From Streptomyces sp. R302 (GTDB lineage: Bacteria; Actinomycetota; Actinomycetes; Streptomycetales; Streptomycetaceae), in contig NZ_JABBGE010000008.1 of NCBI RefSeq assembly GCF_012927245.1, positions 372,001-436,000 on the forward strand: DNA of 64,000 bases. Reading direction: 5' to 3'. The notes under the pieces are model-generated. The model ran no database searches and was not told the origin of the DNA. It saw nothing but the letters and a program-made list of their open reading frames with translations. Made by a program: the position numbers and the translations under genes. Positions 8,644-17,370 of the stretch are shown here, piece after piece (within the stretch, counting starts at the first letter, position 1; each line of letters begins with the position of its first letter).

Positions 8644-9543
8644 ATGACTCAGTCCAGCACGCCGCCGCCGGCGGGCGGCACCTTCCGCATCGGCGGCGAT
8701 CTCACGGTCAACCGGCTCGGCTACGGCACCATGCGGCTCACCGGACCGGGCATCTGGGGCGATCCCGCCGACCCCGCGGAGGCGGTCCGGGTGCTCCGCC
8801 GGGCGGTGGAGCTCGGCGTGAACTTCATCGACACCGCCGACTCCTACGGGCCGTACACCGCCGACCACCTGATCCGGCGGGCCCTGCACCCCTACCCGGA
8901 CGACCTGGTGATCGCCACGAAGGTCGGCCTCGTCCGCCCCGGCCCGGACGACTGGCGCCCGGTCGGACGCCCCGAATACCTGCGCCAGCAGGTCGAGCTC
9001 AACCTCCGCCACCTCGGCCTCGACACCCTCCCGCTGCTCCAGCTCCACCGCATCGACCCGGCGGTTCCCCTGGAGGACCAGGTCGGCGAACTGGCGGAGC
9101 TCCGCGCGGAGGGGAAGATCCGCCACATCGGCCTGTCCGAGGTCACCGTGGAGGAGGTGGAGAAGGCGCGGGCCGTCGCCCCGATCGTCTCCGTGCAGAA
9201 CCTCTACAACCTCGCCGAGCGCAAGTACGAGGACGTCCTGCGGTACGCCGAACACCACGACCTCGCGTTCATCGCCTGGTTCCCCCTCGCCATGGGACAG
9301 TTGGCTTCCGACCGTGCCGTTCCGGCCGGCGCCCCCGAGGCGGCGGACGCCGACCGGAGCCCCGCACGCGAGGACCACGGCGCCACCCCGGCCCAACTCG
9401 CGCTCGCCTGGCTCCTGCGCCATTCCCCGGCCCTCCTCCCGATCCCCGGCACCTCCTCGGTGCGGCACCTGGAGGAGAACATGGCGAGCGCGGCGATCCG
9501 CCTGTCCGAGCAGACCTACCAGTCCGTCACCGCCGCCGGCTGA
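8644..9543 (+). CDS. Aldo/keto reductase
   Basis: 299 residues of the AKR (beta/alpha)8 family, NADPH-dependent carbonyl reduction. The catalytic tetrad is visible: Asp and Tyr in FIDTADSYGPYTADHL, Lys in VIATKVGLV and His in LLQLHRID. The C-terminal cofactor segment IPGTSSVRHLEENMASA is also typical. The N-terminus TFRIGGDLTVNRLGYGTMRL is characteristic of oxidoreductases found beside TetR regulators in Streptomyces. ATG 8644 is chosen over 8626 and 8629 because family members begin with a short MT-rich leader, and all three lack a ribosome-binding site. It is followed closely by a DUF427 gene. It may act in general aldehyde detoxification rather than in polyketide tailoring. Confidence 0.88.
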   Translation: MTQSSTPPPAGGTFRIGGDLTVNRLGYGTMRLTGPGIWGDPADPAEAVRVLRRAVELGVNFIDTADSYGPYTADHLIRRALHPYPDDLVIATKVGLVRPGPDDWRPVGRPEYLRQQVELNLRHLGLDTLPLLQLHRIDPAVPLEDQVGELAELRAEGKIRHIGLSEVTVEEVEKARAVAPIVSVQNLYNLAERKYEDVLRYAEHHDLAFIAWFPLAMGQLASDRAVPAGAPEAADADRSPAREDHGATPAQLALAWLLRHSPALLPIPGTSSVRHLEENMASAAIRLSEQTYQSVTAAG

Positions 9544-9562
9544 CGGCACGAGAGGAACACGG

Positions 9563-9955
9563 ATGCCGCACACCGAACACACCCACCGCGTCACGGCCGT
9601 ACGCGGGGACCAGACCGTACGCGTGGTGATCGACGGCCGTACGGTCGCCGAGACCGCACGCCCGGTGCTGGTCCACGAGACCGGCCTGCCCGTGCGCTAC
9701 TACATCCCGCCCGAGGACGTCGACCTGACGCTCTTCGACCCCTCGGACACCCGGACCACCTGCCCCTACAAGGGCGAGGCCGCCTACTGGTCGTTCCGCG
9801 GCGAGGCCACGTCCGGGCCGGCCCGCCCGGACGTGGCCTGGTCCTACCTCGACCCGATCGACGCCGTCCCCGAGATCAAGGGGTACCTCTCCTTCTACGA
9901 CGACGTCGCCGCGGTGGAGGTGACCGGCCGGGTGCCCGCGACGCCGACGGTCTGA
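9563..9955 (+). CDS. DUF427 domain protein
   Basis: 130 residues matching the DUF427 fold: VRVVIDGRTVAETARPVLVHETGLPVRYYIPPEDV, then CPYKGEAAYWSF and LSFYDDVAAVEV. The biochemical role of the family is not established. The gene starts 19 bp after the reductase stop with GAGG upstream, so the two are probably cotranscribed under the divergent TetR regulator. It ends before a strong hairpin. Confidence 0.85.
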   Translation: MPHTEHTHRVTAVRGDQTVRVVIDGRTVAETARPVLVHETGLPVRYYIPPEDVDLTLFDPSDTRTTCPYKGEAAYWSFRGEATSGPARPDVAWSYLDPIDAVPEIKGYLSFYDDVAAVEVTGRVPATPTV

Positions 9956-9989
9956 CACCACCGCGGGCCGCCCCGGCTCGCGGGACGAC

Positions 9990-10024
9990 CCGGCCCCCGG
10001 CGCGGACTCCGCGCCGGGGGCCGG
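9990..10024. terminator. Bidirectional hairpin terminator
   Basis: A perfect 16-bp inverted repeat (9990-10005 and 10009-10024) with a 3-nt loop, between the convergent DUF427 and FAD monooxygenase genes. It marks the 3' end of the long PKS transcript. Confidence 0.8.
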
Positions 10025-10037
10025 CTCACGATCCGGG

Positions 10038-11597
10038 TCAGCTCACGATCTGGGCCAGCAGGTGCCCGGCGCCGGTGAGTTCGGCGGGTGTGGCACCGGA
10101 GGCGGCGACATAGCCGTCGGGCCGTACGAGGAGGAATCCGGCCGCCCGCCGCGGCACATGGGCGTGATCGACCGGCAAGGGCGCCCGCTCCGCCCACTCC
10201 CGGCCCCGCCGGGCCACGGCGCCGTCCCCCGTGGTCACGAGCAGGAACCCGGCCGGCCCGGCCGCCCGGTCCTGCGGCACCCAGTGGGGTGCCCGCCGGC
10301 CGGGGGCGGGCAGCCCCCGCCGCCGTACGGGCCGGGCGGGGCCTTCCGCGTCGGGGGACAGGGGGCCGGGGTAGTGGACGCGCCAGCCGGCCAGCAACGG
10401 CACGAACCAGCGGCGCAGCACACCGGTCGCCTCCAGCGAGCTCCACACCGTGTTGCGCACCCGGGCGGCGAAGGGACCGAGCATGAAGACCTTCAGGAAC
10501 CGGTGGGTGGTCCGCACGATCTGCTCGGCGGCTCCCCGCCGCTCGGCCTCGTAGCTGTCGAGTACCCCCGGGCGCAGGGTGCCCGCGCACACGCCGGCCA
10601 GCTTCCAGGCCAGGTTGTGCGCGTCCTGGATGCCGAGGTTGAGGCCCTGGCCGCCGAGCGGGGAGTGGGTGTGGGCGGCGTCCCCCACCAGGAAGCAGCG
10701 TCCCGCGCGCAGGGTGGCGGCGATCCGCTCCTGGCTGGTGAACCGGCCGACCATGTCGAGGTCTTCGAGAGTGATGCCGCCCGGGCCGCGCTCGTCGAGC
10801 AGCCGCTGCACGCCCTCGGGCGTCGCCGGGTGGTCGTCGGGCACGGCGCCGGAGACCCTGACCCGGTCACCGGGCATCGCGGCGAAGACCACCGAGCCCT
10901 TGTGGCCCAGGAAGTAGTGCACCGCGTCCCGTTCGAAGGCGCCGTCGACCCGCCCCTCGGCGAGCAGGAAGCCGGTGGCGACCGGGGAGCCGACGAACGC
11001 GATGCCCAGCAGCTCACGGACGGTGCTGCGGACTCCGTCGGCGGCGACGAGCCAGTCGGCCTCGATGACCTCCGTGCCCCGGGGCCCCTCGGCCTTCACG
11101 GTGACGCCGTCGGCGCCGGGCGCCACGGAGGTGACGCTCACGGAGCGCTCCACCCGACCGCCCGCCCGCACGAGGGCCTCCTCCAGGAGCCGGCTGGTCT
11201 CCTGCTGGGGCAGCATCAGGGGCTCGTTCTCGGTGCCGAGCGCGACCCGCAGGGTCCGGCCGCCGGCCAGGTGGTAGCTGGTGGTGCGGATCCGCAGACC
11301 GAGCCGCTCGGCCTCGTCGAGGATGCCGACCTCGCGGAACAGCCGCAGGGTGGGCGGGTGGAGCTGGACGGCGCGCGAACCCCGGTGCGGATCGGCCTGG
11401 GCCTCGACGACCCGGGCCGGGACGCCGCGCTGCCACAGGGCGCAGGCGACGGCCAGCCCGACCGGTCCGGCGCCGACGACCAGGACGGGGGTGCGCCGGC
11501 CCGTCCCCTCCGCGCGGCCCGCGGTCCGCCCGGTCGTGCTCGTCCCGGTCGTGCTCGTCCCGGTCGTCTCGTTCTCGGACGGGTCCTTGTCGGTCAT
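10038..11597 (-). CDS. FAD-dependent aromatic-ring-hydroxylase-type monooxygenase
   Basis: 519 residues of the PheA/TetX-like class A flavoprotein monooxygenases. Motifs in order: GxGxxG dinucleotide site VLVVGAGPVGLAVACAL, DG motif WLVAADGVRSTVRE, and GD motif GDAAHTHSPLGGQGLNLGIQDAHNLAWKL (given by its key residues). The C-terminal 130 residues look like the thioredoxin-like tail of this class and end in a region that may bind the NAD(P)H-reduced enzyme partner. An unusual TTGTSTTG-type repeat lies before the FAD domain. ATG 11597 overlaps the PKS3 stop (ATGA), so it is made with the last PKS and most likely hydroxylates or rearranges the released polyketide, for example on an enolised beta-diketone or pyrone (inference). 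Confidence 0.87.
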   Translation of the reverse strand: MTDKDPSENETTGTSTTGTSTTGRTAGRAEGTGRRTPVLVVGAGPVGLAVACALWQRGVPARVVEAQADPHRGSRAVQLHPPTLRLFREVGILDEAERLGLRIRTTSYHLAGGRTLRVALGTENEPLMLPQQETSRLLEEALVRAGGRVERSVSVTSVAPGADGVTVKAEGPRGTEVIEADWLVAADGVRSTVRELLGIAFVGSPVATGFLLAEGRVDGAFERDAVHYFLGHKGSVVFAAMPGDRVRVSGAVPDDHPATPEGVQRLLDERGPGGITLEDLDMVGRFTSQERIAATLRAGRCFLVGDAAHTHSPLGGQGLNLGIQDAHNLAWKLAGVCAGTLRPGVLDSYEAERRGAAEQIVRTTHRFLKVFMLGPFAARVRNTVWSSLEATGVLRRWFVPLLAGWRVHYPGPLSPDAEGPARPVRRRGLPAPGRRAPHWVPQDRAAGPAGFLLVTTGDGAVARRGREWAERAPLPVDHAHVPRRAAGFLLVRPDGYVAASGATPAELTGAGHLLAQIVS

Positions 11598-14500
11598 GCG
11601 GACGGCTCCTTCGCCGGTGCGGGGGCGGATGCCGCGTGGGCAGGGACCGAGCGGTCCCGCCACGCGCGGACGGCGTGCGCGGTGGTGACGGCGTCCTCCT
11701 CGATGAGCGAGAAGTGGTCGCCCGGCACCGTGACGGCCTCGTGCGGACCCGGCCAGTCGGCCTGCCAGGAGCCGTTCGCCGGGATCTCGGAGCCGGCCAC
11801 GGGACGGTCCGGGCGGACCAGCAGGACAGGCGTCCGGATCTCCGCCGGCCGCCAGCCGGAAAGGAGTTCCAGGTAGCGGGTCATGGCGGTGACCCGCTCG
11901 GCGCCGAGCGGCGCGAACGCGCCGAGCCGCTCCGCCATGCCCCGCATGAGCGCGGGTCCGGCGGCGGTGAGTGCGTCGCTCCCCGGCACGTAGGTGTCGA
12001 GCAGGACCACTGCCTCGGGCGGCGTGCCCTCCGCCTCCAGCGCGGCCGTGACCGCGTGGGCGAGGACGCCGCCCGACGAGTAGCCGACGAGGACGAAGGG
12101 CGCGCCGTCGGCCCGGCGGCGCACGGCCTCGGCCACCGCCTCGGTGAGCGCGTCGAGCGACGCCGGCAGACGTTCCCCCGGGGCGAAGCCGGGCAGGTGC
12201 ACCGCCGACACCGCGCCCTCGCCGCCGAGGCCCGCCGCGAGCCGGGCGAACTGGTGGGGGCCCGAGGTGGCGAGCACGGTGGGGAGGCAGACGAGGTCGG
12301 CCCGGCCGCCGCCGGCCGCGATCAGCACCGACGCGGGAACGTCCTCCGCCCCCGGCGCCTCGAAGGAGGCGCGAGCGGCCGCCGCCTCGGCGACCGGGCC
12401 CGCCAGTGCCTCGGCGCGTCCGTCGGCCGCGAGCGCGGCCAGGTAGCGGTCGGTCGGTCCGTCCGCCTCTCCTGCGCTGTTCCCACCGGTCCCGTCTCCG
12501 GCCGGGGCGTCCGCCTCCGGACCGAACACGACGGCCAGATGGGCGGCGAGGGCGTCGGGCGTGCGCCGGTCCAGGACGAGCTGGGCGGGCAGCTTGCGCC
12601 GCAGGACCTCTTCGAGCCGGTTGCGGAGCGCCACCGCGCCCACCGAGTCCATGCCGAGTTCGAGGAACTCGCGGCCGGGGGCGACGGCGTCGGGCGTGTC
12701 GTGCCCGAGGAGTTCCGCGACCTCGGCGCGCACCAGGGCGAGCAGGAGCGCGTGCCGGTCGGCCGGGGTCGCCTCCCGCAGCTCCGCGAGCACGGCGACG
12801 GCCCGTTCGCGGTCACGGGCGCCCCGGCCGGCGGCCCGGGCGACCTCGGGGACGAGATCGAGCAGCGGTTCGTGCCGCCCCGCCACCAGCACCTTCAGGT
12901 AGGTGTCCCAGTCGATGTCGGCGAGGACCTGGGTCGGGGTGTCGCCGCCGAGGGCCCGGCGCAGCGCGGCGAGCGCGCGGCGCGGTGCGAGCGGCGGCAG
13001 GCCCCGGCGGGCCAGCCGCTCCCGCCGTGTCGCGGCCTCCGCCGCCGCGCCGGGAGCGGCCGCCGCCTCGTCCCACACGCCCCAGGCGAGCGAGGTGGCG
13101 GGCAGGCCGTCCCTGTGGCGCTGCTCGGCGAGCGCGTCGAGGTAGGCGTTGGCGGCGGCGTGTCCGGCGAGCCCGATGCCCGCGCCGAGGACCGCGGTGA
13201 CCGAGGAGAAGAGGACGAAGGCGGAGAGCGCGTGCCGCCGGGTCAGCTCGTGGAGGTGGCGGGCGCCGAGCGTCCTGGTGCGCAGGACGGCCTCCAGGCG
13301 CTCGGGGGTGAGGGTGCCGAGCGCCTCCTCCTCCAGGACTCCGGCGGTGTGGAAGACGCCGGTGAGCGGTGCTTCCTCGGGAAGGCCTGCGAGGAGCCGG
13401 GCCAGCGCCTCCCGGTCGGCGAGGTCGACCGGCGCGACCGTCACGCGGCTACCGGTCTTCTCCAGTTCGGCGACCAGTTCGGCGACAGGCTCGGCGACAG
13501 GTCCGGCGACGGCTTCGGCGGCCGGGTCGGTGGTGAGCAGCAGGTGCGCGGCTCCGTCCCCGGCGAGCAGGCGCGCCACCCGGGCGCCGGGCCCGGTGGT
13601 GCCGTCCGTGACGAGGACGGTGCCGTGGGCCGGTCGCGGAGCGGCGGCGGAGGAGGAGGCGGTACGGGGAGCCCGGACGAGCCGGCGGGCGAAGAGGCCG
13701 TAGGGGCGTACCGCGAGCGCGTTCTCGTCCGCCGGTCCGGAGACGATCGCGGTGAGCCGGAGCAGATCGCGCTCGGAGGGTGCCTCGGGGAGGTCGACGG
13801 TGCCCGCCCACAGGTGCGGGATCTCCAGGCGGGCGACCTCGCCGAGGCCCCACACCTGGGCCTGGGCGGGCGCGTCGACCCGGTCGGCGGTGCCGACGGC
13901 GACGGCCCCGCGGGTGACCGACCACACGCGGCGGTCGAGGCCGGCGTCGGAGACGGCCTGGAGGAGCAGCAGCGTTCCCGCGAGCCCCTTGGGCAGGGCG
14001 GGGAGCGCGGTGTCCGCCGTCGTGTCGACCGGGAGCAGGGACAGCACTCCGGCGGCCGGGGCCGCGGCGGTGGCGGCCCGCAGCCGTCCGGCGAGCTCCG
14101 CGCGGGTGTCCCCGCTCGTCACGACGACGGTGGTGGTACGGGCGCCGCCCTCCTCCAGGGCGCGGAGGACGTCGGCGACGAGGGACCCGGCACCGGCGAG
14201 CGGGTCCGTCCCGGCCGTGCCGTCCTCGGCTCCGGCCGGCACGGCCACCAGCCAGTGGCCGCCGAGCCCGGTCGCCACCGGCTCGCCGACGGCGTGCCAG
14301 GCCACCCGGTAGCGCAGCGACTCCAGTTCCGCGTCGGCGCGGCTCTCCCGCCGCCAGGACGCCAGGGCGGGCAGGACGGCGCCGAGCGGCTCGGTGCCGA
14401 CACCGAGCGCGGACGCGAGGGCTTCGAGGTCCTCGCGCTCGACGGTCTCCCAGAACGCGGCGTCGAGGGCGTCGGCGGAGGTCCCGTCCTGCCGGGGAGC

Positions 14501-17257
14501 GGGCTCGACCCAGTAGCGGCGGTGCTGGAAGGCGTACGTCGGCAGGTCGGGGCGACGGCCGGGGCGGCCGGCGAACGCCGGGCTCCAGTCGACGGGGACG
14601 CCGTCGACGTGCAGGGTGCCGAGTGTCGTGTGGAAGCGCGAGAGGCCGCCCTGGCCGCGGCGCAGGGTGCCGGAGAGCAGCGGTGTGGCACCCGCGGCCT
14701 CGGCGGTCGCCTCCATGCCGAGGGTGAGCACCGGGTGGGCGCTGGACTCGACGAAGACGCCGAACCCCTCGGCGAACAGCCGGCGCAGCACCGGCTCGAA
14801 GGCGACCGGCCGCCGGCAGTTCTCGAACCAGTAGTCGGCGGTGAGTTCGGAGCCGTCGAGCATCTCGCCGGTGACCGTCGAGTACAGCGGGACGCGCCCG
14901 GCCCGGGGGCGTACGAAGCCCAGCAGGTCGGTGATCCGGTCCCGCAGGCGGTCGACCTGGGAGGTGTGCGAGGCCACGGTGGCCGGGACGATCCTGGCCC
15001 GGACCCCCTCGGCGGTGAGCGCGGCCACCAGTTCCTCCAGCGCCGCCGTCTCGCCGGCCACCGTCACCAGGCGGGGGCCGTTGAGGCCCGCGACCGACAG
15101 CCGCTCGCCGTAGGGGGCGAGCAGCGGCTCCAGTTCGTCCGCGGACAGCGCCACCGAGGCGACGGCGCCGCGGCCGACGAGTTCGTCGGCGAAGAGCTGC
15201 GAGCGGAGCACGATGAGCCGTGCGGCGTCGTCGAGGGTGAGGGCGCCGGAGACCGCCGCGGCGGCGATCTCGCCCTGGGAGTGGCCGACGACGGCGTCCG
15301 GTTCCACGCCGTACGAGCGCCACAGCTCGGCGAGGGCCACCATCACCGCGAAGAGGACGGGCTGGACGACCTCGATGCGGTCGATCGAGGGGGCGCCCTC
15401 CCGCTCGCGCAGCACGTCCTCCACGTCCCAGTCGACATGGGCGCCGACGGCGCGGGCGCAGGCCCGCAGACGTTCGGCGAAGGCGGGCGCGGTGTCGAGG
15501 AGTTCGACGGCCATGCCCGCCCACTGGGAGCCCTGGCCGGGAAAGACGAAGACGGTCCTGCCGTGCTCGCGGACCGCGCCCACGACGGACGCGGCGCGGG
15601 TCTCGCCCTCCGCGAGACCGGTCAGGCCTGCCAGGACGGCTTCCGGGGTGTCGCCGACGACGACGGCGCGGTGGTCGAGGCCGGTCCGGGTCGTGGCGAG
15701 GGCGTGGGCGACGTCGGCGATGTCCTCGTCGGGACGCGCCGTCAGGTGGGCCGCGAGGCGGGCGGCCTGGGCGCGCAGCGCCTCCGGGTCGCGCCCCGAG
15801 ACGAGGAACGGCAGTGCCGAGGGGCCCGCTCCGGTCCCGACGTCCGCGGCCGCTTCGTCCGCCACCGCCGGGGCCTGTTCGAGGACCACGTGGGCGTTCG
15901 TCCCGCTCATGCCGAAGGAGGAGACGGCGGAGCGGCGGGCGCGGCCGGTGTCGGGCCATTCCCGCTGCTCGGTGAGGAGTTCCACGGCGCCGCTGTCCCA
16001 GTCGACGAACGGGGTCGGCTCGTCCACGTGCAGGGTGCGGGGCAGCACGCCGTGGCGCATCGCCATCACCATCTTGATCACACCGCCGACTCCGGCCGCG
16101 CCGAGGCTGTGGCCGATGTTGGACTTCAGCGAGCCCAGCCAGAGGGGTTGGTCGTCGGTGCGGTCCTGGCCGTAGGTGGCGATGAGTGCCTGTGCTTCGA
16201 TGGGGTCGCCGAGTCGGGTGCCGGTTCCGTGTGCTTCGACGGCGTCGATCTCGCGGGGTTCGAGGCCGGCTTGTGCGAGTGCTCTGCGGATCACTTTCTG
16301 TTGTGCGGGGCCGTTGGGTGCGGTGAGGCCGTTGGAGGCGCCGTCCTGGTTGACGGCGGTGCCGCGGACGACGGCGAGGACGCGTCGTCCGTTGCGCAGG
16401 GCGTCGGAGAGTCGTTCGACGACGAGGACGCCGACGCCCTCGGCCCAGCCGGTGCCGTCCGCGGAGGCCGCGAACGCCCTGCACCGGCCGTCGGAGGAGA
16501 AGCCCCGCTGGCGGCTGAAGTTCACGAACTCGGTGGGGGTGGCCAGGATGGTCACGCCTCCGGCCAGAGCGAGGCCGCACTCCTCGCGGCGGAGCGCCTG
16601 CACGGCCTGGTCGAGGGCGACCAGGGAGGAGGAGCAGGCGGTGTCGACGGTGACGGCCGGACCTTCCAGGCCGAGGGTGTACGCCACCCGGCCGGAGACC
16701 ACGCTGCGCGCCGCGCCCGTCATCCGGTGGCCCTCGATCTCGCCGGGGGCCTGCTGGAGAGTGAGCTGGTAGTCGTCGGTGACGCAGCCGGCGTAGACGC
16801 CGGTCGCGCTGCCGCGCAGCGTCACCGGGTCGATCCCGGCCCGCTCCAGTGCCTCCCAGGAGACCTCCAGGAACTGGCGCTGCTGCGGGTCCATCGCCAG
16901 CGCCTCGCGCGGCGAGATCCCGAAGAACCCGGCGTCGAACCCGGCGGCCTCGTAGAGGAAGCCGCCCCGGGTGGTGACGCTCCGGCCGGTCCGGTCGGGG
17001 TCGGGGTCGTAGAGGTCCTCGTCCCACCCCCGGTCGGTGGGGAAGCCGCCGATGGCGTCGGTGCCGGTCTCCACCACCCTCCACAGGTCCTCCGGGGAGC
17101 GCACCCCGCCGGCGAACCGGCAGGCCATCCCCACGATGGCGATGGGCTCGTGGTGCCGCTCCTCGCTCTCCTTGAGGCGGCGGCGCGCGTCGGCGAGCTC
17201 GACGGTGACGCGCTTGAGGTAGTCCCGGAGCTTGTTCTCGTCTGGTGTGGCGTTCAT
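11594..17257 (-). CDS. Type I PKS, module 3: KS-AT-KR(degenerate)-ACP-TE (PKS3)
   Basis: 1887 residues, the terminal module. An N-terminal coiled-coil docking segment (1-33) precedes KS (about 37-460; Cys208 in DTACSSS). The AT has IEVVQ upstream, GHSQGE (Ser660) and VASH (761-764): a methyl/alkylmalonyl-type pattern, not malonyl. The KR catalytic half is degenerate: TDGTTGPG (1217-1224) replaces the NADPH TGGTGxxG, and the catalytic Tyr is His1366 (GHAAAN). The ACP has LGMDSV. The C-terminal TE has GYSSGG, Asp in LLDTYVPG and His in GDHFSL. The module should therefore add an alkylmalonyl unit, leave the beta-ketone and release the chain by hydrolysis or cyclisation. It lies downstream of PKS2 after a 113-bp gap with a hairpin. 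Confidence 0.93.
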   Translation of the reverse strand: MNATPDENKLRDYLKRVTVELADARRRLKESEERHHEPIAIVGMACRFAGGVRSPEDLWRVVETGTDAIGGFPTDRGWDEDLYDPDPDRTGRSVTTRGGFLYEAAGFDAGFFGISPREALAMDPQQRQFLEVSWEALERAGIDPVTLRGSATGVYAGCVTDDYQLTLQQAPGEIEGHRMTGAARSVVSGRVAYTLGLEGPAVTVDTACSSSLVALDQAVQALRREECGLALAGGVTILATPTEFVNFSRQRGFSSDGRCRAFAASADGTGWAEGVGVLVVERLSDALRNGRRVLAVVRGTAVNQDGASNGLTAPNGPAQQKVIRRALAQAGLEPREIDAVEAHGTGTRLGDPIEAQALIATYGQDRTDDQPLWLGSLKSNIGHSLGAAGVGGVIKMVMAMRHGVLPRTLHVDEPTPFVDWDSGAVELLTEQREWPDTGRARRSAVSSFGMSGTNAHVVLEQAPAVADEAAADVGTGAGPSALPFLVSGRDPEALRAQAARLAAHLTARPDEDIADVAHALATTRTGLDHRAVVVGDTPEAVLAGLTGLAEGETRAASVVGAVREHGRTVFVFPGQGSQWAGMAVELLDTAPAFAERLRACARAVGAHVDWDVEDVLREREGAPSIDRIEVVQPVLFAVMVALAELWRSYGVEPDAVVGHSQGEIAAAAVSGALTLDDAARLIVLRSQLFADELVGRGAVASVALSADELEPLLAPYGERLSVAGLNGPRLVTVAGETAALEELVAALTAEGVRARIVPATVASHTSQVDRLRDRITDLLGFVRPRAGRVPLYSTVTGEMLDGSELTADYWFENCRRPVAFEPVLRRLFAEGFGVFVESSAHPVLTLGMEATAEAAGATPLLSGTLRRGQGGLSRFHTTLGTLHVDGVPVDWSPAFAGRPGRRPDLPTYAFQHRRYWVEPAPRQDGTSADALDAAFWETVEREDLEALASALGVGTEPLGAVLPALASWRRESRADAELESLRYRVAWHAVGEPVATGLGGHWLVAVPAGAEDGTAGTDPLAGAGSLVADVLRALEEGGARTTTVVVTSGDTRAELAGRLRAATAAAPAAGVLSLLPVDTTADTALPALPKGLAGTLLLLQAVSDAGLDRRVWSVTRGAVAVGTADRVDAPAQAQVWGLGEVARLEIPHLWAGTVDLPEAPSERDLLRLTAIVSGPADENALAVRPYGLFARRLVRAPRTASSSAAAPRPAHGTVLVTDGTTGPGARVARLLAGDGAAHLLLTTDPAAEAVAGPVAEPVAELVAELEKTGSRVTVAPVDLADREALARLLAGLPEEAPLTGVFHTAGVLEEEALGTLTPERLEAVLRTRTLGARHLHELTRRHALSAFVLFSSVTAVLGAGIGLAGHAAANAYLDALAEQRHRDGLPATSLAWGVWDEAAAAPGAAAEAATRRERLARRGLPPLAPRRALAALRRALGGDTPTQVLADIDWDTYLKVLVAGRHEPLLDLVPEVARAAGRGARDRERAVAVLAELREATPADRHALLLALVRAEVAELLGHDTPDAVAPGREFLELGMDSVGAVALRNRLEEVLRRKLPAQLVLDRRTPDALAAHLAVVFGPEADAPAGDGTGGNSAGEADGPTDRYLAALAADGRAEALAGPVAEAAAARASFEAPGAEDVPASVLIAAGGGRADLVCLPTVLATSGPHQFARLAAGLGGEGAVSAVHLPGFAPGERLPASLDALTEAVAEAVRRRADGAPFVLVGYSSGGVLAHAVTAALEAEGTPPEAVVLLDTYVPGSDALTAAGPALMRGMAERLGAFAPLGAERVTAMTRYLELLSGWRPAEIRTPVLLVRPDRPVAGSEIPANGSWQADWPGPHEAVTVPGDHFSLIEEDAVTTAHAVRAWRDRSVPAHAASAPAPAKEPSA

Positions 17258-17329
17258 CCGTTCCTCGCTGCTGTCGGGAAGGGCTGATGTCGGGAAGGGC
17301 CGCGCGCCGACGGCGGCGGGCCGGAGAGG

Positions 17330-17357
17330 GGCGGCCCCGGTGCCGGGCGGGGCCGCC
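17330..17357 (-). terminator. Hairpin in the PKS2-PKS3 gap
   Basis: A 10-bp GC-only stem (17330-17339 and 17348-17357) with an 8-nt loop lies just after the PKS2 stop, inside an otherwise collinear gene run. It may be a weak terminator, an attenuator or an mRNA-stabilising element that lowers PKS3 expression. Confidence 0.4.
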
Positions 17358-17370
17358 GCACGGCCGGGGG

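Noticed and set aside
10038..11597. Baeyer-Villiger monooxygenase
   Set aside because: The FxGxxxHxxxW fingerprint is absent; motifs match class A aromatic hydroxylases.
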